From positions 47,237,257 through 47,301,256 of the forward strand of contig BTRK01000006.1 of NCBI GenBank assembly GCA_036245805.1: a stretch of 64,000 bases of DNA, in the 5' to 3' direction. The stretch's first letter is position 1; each line of letters opens with the position of its first letter. The DNA comes from Pristionchus mayeri. Taxonomy: Eukaryota > Nematoda > Chromadorea > Rhabditida > Neodiplogasteridae. This document shows positions 56,243 through 64,000 of the stretch, piece by piece. The notes under the pieces are model-generated. The model did not search any database, was not told the DNA's origin, and saw nothing but the letters and a program-made list of their open reading frames with translations. A program made the translations under genes and the position numbers.

Positions 56243-56350
56243 GTTTGAGAACAGATACCACGCTCTCTTCATTCTACACACGTTCTGGGCCGGTCGATCG
56301 GCGAGTTAGTGTGTAGCATGAAGAGAGCGTGATATCGTTTCTCGAACTCT
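56243..56350. repeat. ~100-bp hairpin element at the broken 3' end of the PEP-synthase-like gene
   Basis: GTTTGAGAACAGATACCACG pairs with GATATCGTTTCTCGAACTCT. The inner arms CTCTCTTCATTCTACACACG and GTGTGTAGCATGAAGAGAG flank GGCCGGTCGATC. Recognisable coding stops at its left edge. Confidence 0.8.
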
Positions 56351-56460
56351 AATACACTGTGTGTAGAGACAGTGTTCCCAAATCGTAGAAAGCGAGAAAG
56401 AAGAGAACACACCGCGAGTTCACACCCCACCACACAACCTCAAGGCTTTGCAAGAGAAAT

Positions 56461-56532
56461 GCGAAGGGTGGGAGTCGAACTCGCGGAGGATCGGGACTAG
56501 ACCCGATCACTAACCACTACACTAACCGCGTC
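56461..56532 (-). repeat. tRNA-like sequence
   Basis: On the minus strand TTAGTGTAGTGGTTAGTGA resembles an A box and GCGAGTTCGACTCCC a B box. TCGGG-TCTAGT-CCCGA makes an anticodon-like stem-loop. The outer ends do not pair into a 7-bp acceptor stem, so a working tRNA is unlikely. It lies between the two convergent genes. Confidence 0.5.
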
Positions 56533-57607
56533 ATCGGTCCTAGATCGTGCGAACGCTTTATAATGCGACTTCGATGGATTAGGAAACGTTGTTTCTGAAC
56601 TCCCAGAGCGATTTTTATTTCTCCATTAATTCATAAGGCAGATTTCCTAAATCATGTATTTTGCACGAATCTATAGAAAAATGGATTTCAGCTCAGACAA
56701 TGCAAGAGTAACCAAAACAAGGAAAAATCAAAATATCACAGATACTTCTAAGGTGTCGATTGGCTCTCGCCCTCCCCTCCGTCTCTTCTTAGAACGCATT
56801 CGGCCCCGACGACTTGAGCACTTGAGCAGCCTCACCGACCTGAGATCCAATTAATACATCTTAAGACTACAGTAATCTTAGTTTATACTTGAGTGTAATT
56901 GAATATGATAGCGAGAGTAAACAGCAAGAGTATCCTGGAGCGGAAGAAGACATAAAGTATATTTTCAAAATATAGTGCATTTATTCTAATAAGGAGGAAA
57001 CAGAACAAACATAACCAGGCGTACCTTGGAGCGGAAGAGGTCGGCGTCCTGGAGCATCATGATCAGCTCCGAATTGTCCATCTCGAGCATCATTCCCGTG
57101 ATCTTTCCGACGTCCGAGCGGTCACCGTAGATGAGACCGATCTGGGAGTAGATGCGCTCTCCCAGCATCTGCTCCTGTAAAGAACATCATTGTTATTTTG
57201 AAGGATAGCTCATCACAAACAATCGATCTAAAGCTAGTCTCAGAAAGTGCCGCGGTTTAATCTCACTAAAAAGTCGAACGGTAATTCCATTGATCATCAT
57301 AGACTAGTGAAGCATGAATACACATCGGGAGATGAATCAACTCGCCTGAGGAGCGGCCTGGGCGAGCATTCCAGAAGTGAGGGGGTCCGAGGCCACGGCC
57401 GGCCATTCCTTGTCCTCCCATGTACGGGGGCTGGCCCGTTTCCGAATCCTCCTCCGGTAGCCCACTGCTTGTTGCCTCCTCCCATGCGGCTAGGCACGCC
57501 GGCGGGCACGAATCCACCGCGGTTCGACTGCAAATAATAATGCTATTATTTGCAAGTATTTGAAGCGCAAATTTCGTAATCGATAGTTGAAGGTAAAATG
57601 TTAAATA

Positions 57608-58852
57608 TCAGGTTGGCATGAAAGTCTTTGTCACTTTTTCAAAACTTTATTTCTTTGAGGAAACAATATCATGAGTTCAATTATAATTGCCCACTTTATT
57701 GACAATACGTGCCCAATGTACCTGCAATTTATGGATCCCCTCCCTTTAGAACCGGACTGGGTGTGAATGAAAGTATTGCTCGAGTTCAACCTCGAGACTT
57801 CCACGTGAATTGAAGGCCCTACCTCAAACGGCATGGGTCAGGTCAGCAAAAAGCCACTAATCGGAAGGGGCCAAGTCAGGAGAATACGGGGGGTAAGGGA
57901 GAACCATCCGTCCATATCCAGCCAGTTCCTGCTTGACTTGATTGGAGTCCTGGGGACGGGGGTCATTTTGCTGATTATACACTTTCTTGTCCTTCAGCAT
58001 TGAACGATCGACTTCAATCTTCAAATTCTGTAATTGTGAGACGTATTTGGCCCCGGTGATTGTCATGCCTTCAGGTAGTAGCTCCGAGTAGATCACGCCA
58101 TCCACTCCACACAACATAGAAAAACGTATTTTTCTTGAGGTGCAGGTCATGTTTGGGGATACCCTGTGGAATCTCTCCTTCTCCAACCCACTCGGCTCTA
58201 ATGTGGTTGTTATCGTAGAGGACTCACTTCTCATTCCCCGTTATGAGCCGTTCCAGCCATAGATCCCCACTTCGGAGAATGAGGAAAATATTGGAATCGT
58301 CGACTCGAAGGTCATGACTGGCTTGGATCAGATCATGGGATTTTAATCGACCGATTAATTTCCTCATTCCAAGATATCTCAATCCTTCTTTGACAGTGCA
58401 ATGGTGGACTCTAAGTGCAATAGTCATTTCACGAGCATTTTGAAATGGGCTCGTTTAAGCAGCTTTCTACAAAGGTCTCAAAATGTATCAAACGCGGTCT
58501 CCCAGATCGATCATCATAGAGGGAAAAGTCGTCTTCTTCGGAGAGATGGATCCAATTCCTGCAGGCGTTGTGCAGGCATGTGTATGATAAACATTCTTCA
58601 GTAGGGTCTCCGAATCCTTCATCGTGGTGTAGGATAGAGAGAGGCAAAGCAGAACATGTCGGACGTGAGTGGCACCAGTAACATACATCGCTGTTCTACT
58701 AGAGCTTGATTGAAGGAAAAGGAATGGGAAGTTGTTTACTATAAAGGCCAATCACTGACTGTTATTCACTAGGAACGAGGCAACACCAAAGGGCATTTGC
58801 TGCGAGCAGTGTAAAAACAAAACCAGTGACAAAGACTTTCATGCCAACCTAA
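57608..58852 (-). mobile_element. Mariner transposon, degenerate, in a PABP intron
   Basis: The ends share AGGTTGGCATGAAAGTCTTT (27 of 28 terminal bases agree) and are flanked by TA on both sides. The length is 1,245 bp, normal for mariner. The minus strand encodes transposase pieces in different frames: GDLWLERLITGNEK, SMLKDKKVYNQQNDPRP and PYPPYSPDLAPSD, the last holding the catalytic YSPDLAPSD motif, followed at once by a stop. Frame breaks show it is dead. It sits in the intron between PABP exons 59055-58927 and 57527-57346. Confidence 0.9.
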
Positions 58853-59118
58853 TATTTTGAATCCCAGAAAAAAACATTGTCCACGGGAATTTAAAGTATG
58901 CGAGCGCGATCCCCTTAGAAACAAACGGCCATGGCGGAGTTGACAAAGTATCCTCCAGTTCCAGGAGTGTACATCGTGGCGGGGATGGTGTTGTTCATGT
59001 GCATGTTGGCGAGACGCGGCATGTAGTGGGAAGCGAGCTGGGCTCGTCTGTCCTCCTGCAAGAAATTATTGATTTCAGCTCAGACTGATTTGATGAATAA
59101 ATATGCCAATTTAATTTA

Positions 59119-59283
<165 letters not shown>

Positions 59284-60313
59284 TCATTGATGTGGTCCGC
59301 ATGAAACACTGACCACAAGAACCCCTAAGGACGAACCAAGAACGCGAAATAAGTGTATTATGTTTATGAGTGAACCCATCACTTCGCTTAAAAGAAAAGG
59401 TCGACTCCCTGGTACCTCTGCATGCGCTCGGCCTTCTGCGCCTCGTATTTCATCTTGAGCTCGGCTTGTCTCTCGCTCTTCTTCTGGGCACGGCACACGA
59501 ACAGTTTCTTCTCCGGTCCATCGAGCTGCTTCTCGTGCATTTCGTTGACGGCCTTCTCTGCCTGTAATGGAATCTCCCTAGTAGGCTAGATAGAGCGAGA
59601 GAGCATGCGATCATGAAAGAATCAGACGACTACACTTACCTACTCGGGCTCCTCAAAGGTGACGTTTCCGAATCCCTTGGCTTTGCAGGGGGAATAGTTC
59701 ATGATAGCGCAGCTGGTGGCCTGGTAAGATTCAATTCAGAAAAGAAACTGTATCAATATACAGGCTGAATTATATATATTTTAATTGAAATACAATTGCA
59801 CTACTTTGTTATTTTTTTTTTCAAAAAATAGGTAAACACACCTTTCCGAACTCGGAGAACATCTTCTCGAGCTTCTCCTTGTCAACATCCTCTTCGAGGT
59901 TCTTGATGAAGGCGTTGGTGAATCGTTTGGCGGACTCTCCCATTTCCCTCATGCGAGCGTTTCTGAGCTGGAACTTTCCGACGAACCTACAATAGGAGAA
60001 TATGAGGCTGTCTTTCATAGAAAACGCATTAAGATATCAAAAATATTATATGAATCATTAACGCACACTTTCTTGCCGGCGAGGAGCATTCCGTTGACCT
60101 TCTCGATAGCCTGCTGGGCAGCATCTTCGGTTTCGAAGTGGACGAATCCGTATCCTTTGCTGTTGCCCTCCTCGTCGATGGCGACCTGAATACGTCTATA
60201 ATTAATATTTGCCTTTTTGACCCCTTCAGTCGCTTAGGGTGTATTCATCCCCCCTTCGCATACAGATTAGAACCGGTACTAAGTCGATCCAACATGCGCG
60301 TGACATTCTTTCA

Positions 60314-60583
<270 letters not shown>

Positions 60584-60599
60584 CTAGAAATACGAGGGA

Positions 60600-61010
60600 A
60601 GCGCCTCTCTTGAGAGAGCGAACGAGTGCGATCGATAAGAGTGCCAGAGAAAGAAAGGGCGCGCGCCAGTAAACAACATGTAATGACACGTAAACAATTG
60701 AGGGGACGGTTTTCAGCGACTATTGATACACAATTTGTTGTATCCGTGGCCCTTGGTATCCGGTGTATGGAGGGCGCGGATGGAAGTAAACTCAAAAGGT
60801 TATCAAAAAGAAAGAAATACGACTAAAATAGGGAACGGAGAACCGGTCACTATCCGGCGCTAGAACTAACATTAAGGAATCGAATGAGGAGAGGGGCGGG
60901 GAAGAGCTTCTCTCGAGAAGAGAGAGAGCGCGCGCGAGGTGGAGAGTGCCAGAGAAAGAGAGCGCGCGGGAAAACGTAAACTGACACATAAACAAAAGGT
61001 TGAGAGGGAG
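60600..61010. repeat. Direct duplication in a PABP intron
   Basis: Two ~110-bp units about 300 bp apart (60600-60715 and 60905-61010) share GAGTGCCAGAGAAAGA, GCGCGCG, GTAAAC and TGACACRTAAACAA. The second unit has GA-rich extras. Confidence 0.6.
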
Positions 61011-61530
61011 GACTTACAGTAATGGGAAATGTGGCGAGCTACCTAATCGACAATTGAGATTTGTGTAAAGGAAATAGTCGAATTAGGGGAATTAGCTATT
61101 ACGATAATTCCTATACAGCACAAATGGAAGGTAATCTTAAATTAAGCTAACACACGCCAAAATCGGAAGTTCATCAAAGAAAGACTAATTTTAAGTTTAA
61201 AGAAAAGGAATAAACCGAACCTGGAGTGGCTGCTCCTGCAGCATCGCCTGCTTGTCGGCGGCGATGTCCCAGACAGCGGACGGTCCTAGTCCCGCGTCTG
61301 ACTCCTTCACGCGGCACAGCTCGTTCACCTGTATTTGACCAGTTTTACTTCTCTAAAAAAACACAAAACTAATAAAGGGAAATTCCACCAAGATCACAAA
61401 CGTTGAGCAATAATAAGTCAACGGCAAAATATTGAGCCTGTTTTCGAAGGTAATTTTGCCCAAATGGCGTTCACAACCACCCATCAACTAACAGAATGGA
61501 ACAATAATAGGTAATAGCAACGGGCTGGTT

Positions 61531-64000
61531 TTATGAGTGACTATCTGAGAGAACTGAGCAGAGGCCGTACAGTGAAAAATAAAGTGCCGATTTTAAGATC
61601 TCCCTAGGGGTAACTTTTCACGTAGAGTTCGAAAATCGACCTTAGGAAGCCGCATCTCTGACCCCTCATTTCGTGCATTTTGCCCTACCTGGGTGGTCGG
61701 TTTTTGAATCTTTTGAACGGCTCATCCAAACCCATACATATATAGTTATTCTGAAAGATCTCGACGAGATAAGCATTTTCACTGTTGAAAGAAAAGGGCT
61801 AGCCCGTCTTTGAAAAAAGTTACGGCCGTTTGAAATCGAAAATTTGTCGAAAAATTGCTGACCTGAAAAATTTTTTGTGGGCTGTCGTTTTTTAATTAGT
61901 AGCATTAAAACCGCTATGAAAACGTACCCCTAATGCCAATTTTTCAGCGAAAAATTCGTTCCCCTAAGATGTTTCCTGGTTCTCGCAAGATGCCGCTGTG
62001 CAGATTTCCCGATATTTCAAATCAACAACATTCAACGGCAAAACATGGCATTCACTCTCATTGAGAGTCATTGATGTTTTTAGATTATTTTTAATAAATT
62101 TGAAACATTTTGAGCAGTTGAAACCTTATCTAAGTGAACATCAGTTCGATTGACAGCGTTTCAATGTGATTTGAGCCTGTGGTACACGTTTGGCCTTTGT
62201 TTTGACAAGGATATCTCTACAACCAAAGGCACTACAGTTAACAGATCTTAAACATAAAGCATATGTGATATTATAATTAATAATAATTTGTTTCGGGACC
62301 ATTCCTTTCCATTCCAAGTACACAGTAGTGCGTAATTTACCAATTCCGGGTTTCTGCCTCATCAATTCCTGCTCGAAGCAGGCTCAAACTTATTTTTTAA
62401 GCACTCTAATGTCAAAATTCATATTCTACGAGTGAAAATGTTCCAGAAAAAATGTTACAAAAGTAAAATTAAAGAAAAAATATTTTTTCACATTTTTGCC
62501 CAGGGGTGAAAATGTCGAAATCATGGATACGTATGAAAACGTAATATCTTGGTGTATTTTCACTCGTAGAATACGAACTTTGACATTAGCACGCTTAAAA
62601 AATAAGTTTGAGCCCGCTTCAAGCAGGAATTGATGAGGCAGGAATCCGGAATTGGTAAATTACGCACTACCATATACTTGGAATGGACAGGAATGGTTCC
62701 GAAACAAATTATTATTAATTATAATATCACATATGCTTTATATTTAAGATCTGTTAACTGTAGTACCTTTGGTTGTAGAGATATCGTTGTCAAAACAAAG
62801 GCCAAACGTGTACCACAGGCTCAAATCACATTGAAACGCTGTCAATCGAGCTGATGTTCACTTGTAGAATACGAACTTTGACATTAGCACGATTAAAAAA
62901 TAAGTTTGAGCCCGCTTCAAGCAGGAATTGATGAGGCAGGAATCCGGAATTGGTAAATTACGCACTACCATATACTTGGAATGGACAGGAATGGTTCCGA
63001 AACAAATTATTATTAATTATAATATCACATATGCTTTATATTTAAGATCTGTTAACTGTAGTACCTTTGGTTGTAGAGATATCGTTGTCAAAACAAAGGC
63101 CAAACGTGTACCACAGGCTCAAATCACATTGAAACGCTGTCAATCGAGCTGATGTTCACTTGTAGAATACGAACTTTGACATTAGCACGCTTAAAAAATA
63201 AGTTTGAGCCCGCTTCAAGCAGGAATTGATGAGGCAGGAATCCGGAATTGGTAAATTACGCACTACCATATACTTGGAATGGACAGGAATGGTCCCGAAA
63301 CAAATTATTATTAATTATAATATCACATATGCTTTATATTTAAGATCTGTTAACTGTAGTGCCTTTGGTTGTAGAGATATCCTTGTCAAAACAAAGGCCA
63401 AACGTGTACCACAGGCTCAAATCACATTGAAACGCTGTCAATCGAGCTGATGTTCACTTAGATAAGGTTTCAACTGCTCAAAATGTTTCAAATATATTAA
63501 AAATAAACGAAAAACATCAATGACTCTCAATGAGAGTGAATGCCATGTTTTGCTGTTCAATGTTGTTGATTTGAAATATCGGGAAATCTGCACAGCTGCA
63601 TCTTGCGAGAACCAGGAAACATCTTAGGGGAACGAATTTTTCGCTGAAAAATTGGCATTAGGGACTTTTTCATAGCGGTTTTAATGCTACTATTTAAAAA
63701 ACGACAGCCCCACAATTTTTCGACAATTTTTCGATTTCAAACGGCCGTAACTTTTTTCAAAGATGAGATAGCCCTTCTCTTTCAACAGTGAAAATGCTTA
63801 TCTCGTCGAGATCTTTCAGAATAACTATATATGTATGGGTTTGGATGAGCCGTTCAAAAGATTCAAAAACCGACCACCCAGGTAGGGCAAAATGCACGAA
63901 ATGAGGGGTCAGAGATACGGCTTCCTAAGGTCGATTTTCGAACTCTACGTGAAAAGTTACCCCTAAGGAGATCTTAAAATCGGCACTTTATTTTTCACTG
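61531..64000. mobile_element. Giant palindrome, over 2.4 kb, second member of family LIR-1 (runs off the window)
   Basis: The left end TTATGAGTGACTATCTGAGAG then AGGCCGTACAGTGAAAAATAAAG matches the ends of the element at 46435. The window's last bases, GGCACTTTATTTTTCACTG, are the mirror of 61575-61593, so the right end lies a few tens of bases beyond 64000. The centre is near 62500-62560. The right arm is longer because one 298-bp segment is present three times. The PABP gene's missing 5' exons would lie beyond it. Confidence 0.88.
62563..63457. repeat. Three tandem copies of a 298-bp unit
   Basis: Units start at about 62563, 62861 and 63159, each opening GTAGAATACGAACTTTGACA. They differ at only a few bases. 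The left arm of the palindrome holds the same unit once, inverted (about 62140-62440). A 74-codon open frame recurs in each unit and in the mirror copy; it is a by-product of the repeat, with no known domain. Confidence 0.9.

Larger units (their letters stand above)
45940..56250 (+). pseudogene. PEP-synthase / rifampicin-phosphotransferase-like gene lacking its phosphohistidine end
   Basis: At least 20 short exons follow the order of the animal 'putative phosphoenolpyruvate synthase' family. N-terminal domain: ILPEEWELERKQAK (ends 45996), DGKTCLFLSVQAKG (46099-46211), 46305-46376, 49320-49406, QWGELHCELSIDGED (49629-49758), 50056-50130, 52066-52173, 52344-52417, 52546-52655. ATP-binding PPDK_N domain: GGKAANLARL (53017-53063), FIVPRGICVTT (53231-53334), FAVRSSAVGEDGAE (53694-53760 joined to 54145-54226), CWASNYR (54313-54377), MGVVVQRMI (54473-54543), GVMFTCDPVRGDPSKI (54721 on), EDIVSGTVTPDAVV (55082-55165), LFGGPQDVEFIVD (55280 on), NVVQSRDVT (55639-55771), GEVMPDPVTPL (55903-55975) and 56017-56106. 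A possible next exon from 56179 runs into a hairpin element at 56243. The PEP-binding domain with its catalytic His is not found before the convergent PABP gene. Some exon phases remain unresolved, so it is truncated and probably not functional, but a complete product cannot be excluded. Confidence 0.7.

Noticed and set aside
62141..63450. Four near-identical 74-codon open frames that look like a tandem gene family
   Set aside because: They are the 298-bp repeat unit and its mirror copy in a palindrome. The frame has no recognised domain and its openness follows from near-identity of the DNA.

Overview
This window is animal DNA, most probably from a nematode. Genes are split into many short exons. 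Acceptors are mostly TTTCAG and introns are often only 50-100 bp. One gene encodes a BH3 motif of the kind seen in the nematode BH3-only proteins EGL-1 and CED-13. A diplogastrid-like genome is my best guess, but that is inference.

Layout. 1-3752 holds an intron-containing Kolobok-type transposase gene (copy 1, 5' end outside). 4059-5540 (minus) holds exons of a broken gene resembling the front of a homeodomain. 8727-10024 is a three-exon BH3-only protein gene. 10-25 kb is mostly gene-poor: a run of foldback (inverted-repeat) elements, several with tRNA-like pieces, and an RTE-like non-LTR retrotransposon (19972-22868) inserted inside a foldback element with a 10-bp target duplication. 24839-31371 is bounded by 33-bp inverted repeats next to TA. 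It carries a second, stop-containing Kolobok copy and a jumble of exon fragments from ribosomal protein genes rps-18, rpl-3 and rps-2. Just outside it is a small secreted-peptide-like ORF.

35.5-44.5 kb is the clearest host region: a cytosolic sulfotransferase (9 exons) and a CYP4-like cytochrome P450 (19 exons, 497 codons plus stop), both plus strand and apparently intact. Both are xenobiotic/steroid metabolism genes. About 45.9-56.2 kb carries a many-exon gene like the animal phosphoenolpyruvate-synthase/rifampicin-phosphotransferase family. Its phosphohistidine end is not found. It converges on a poly(A)-binding protein gene on the minus strand (61328-56789) that looks decayed: RRM1 not seen, half of RRM4 missing, an in-frame stop, and frameshifts at two C-runs. 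A mariner element sits in one of its introns.

A recurring theme is DNA able to fold back on itself. At least nine ~100-bp hairpin elements occur, six of them in introns or exon edges of the sulfotransferase, P450 and PEP-synthase-like genes. There are also two very long palindromes (about 1.95 kb and over 2.4 kb) of one family, and many other inverted-repeat elements. Transcribed hairpins of this kind would give double-stranded RNA.

Exon coordinates were read by hand from splice signals and protein similarity recalled from family knowledge; no database search was possible.
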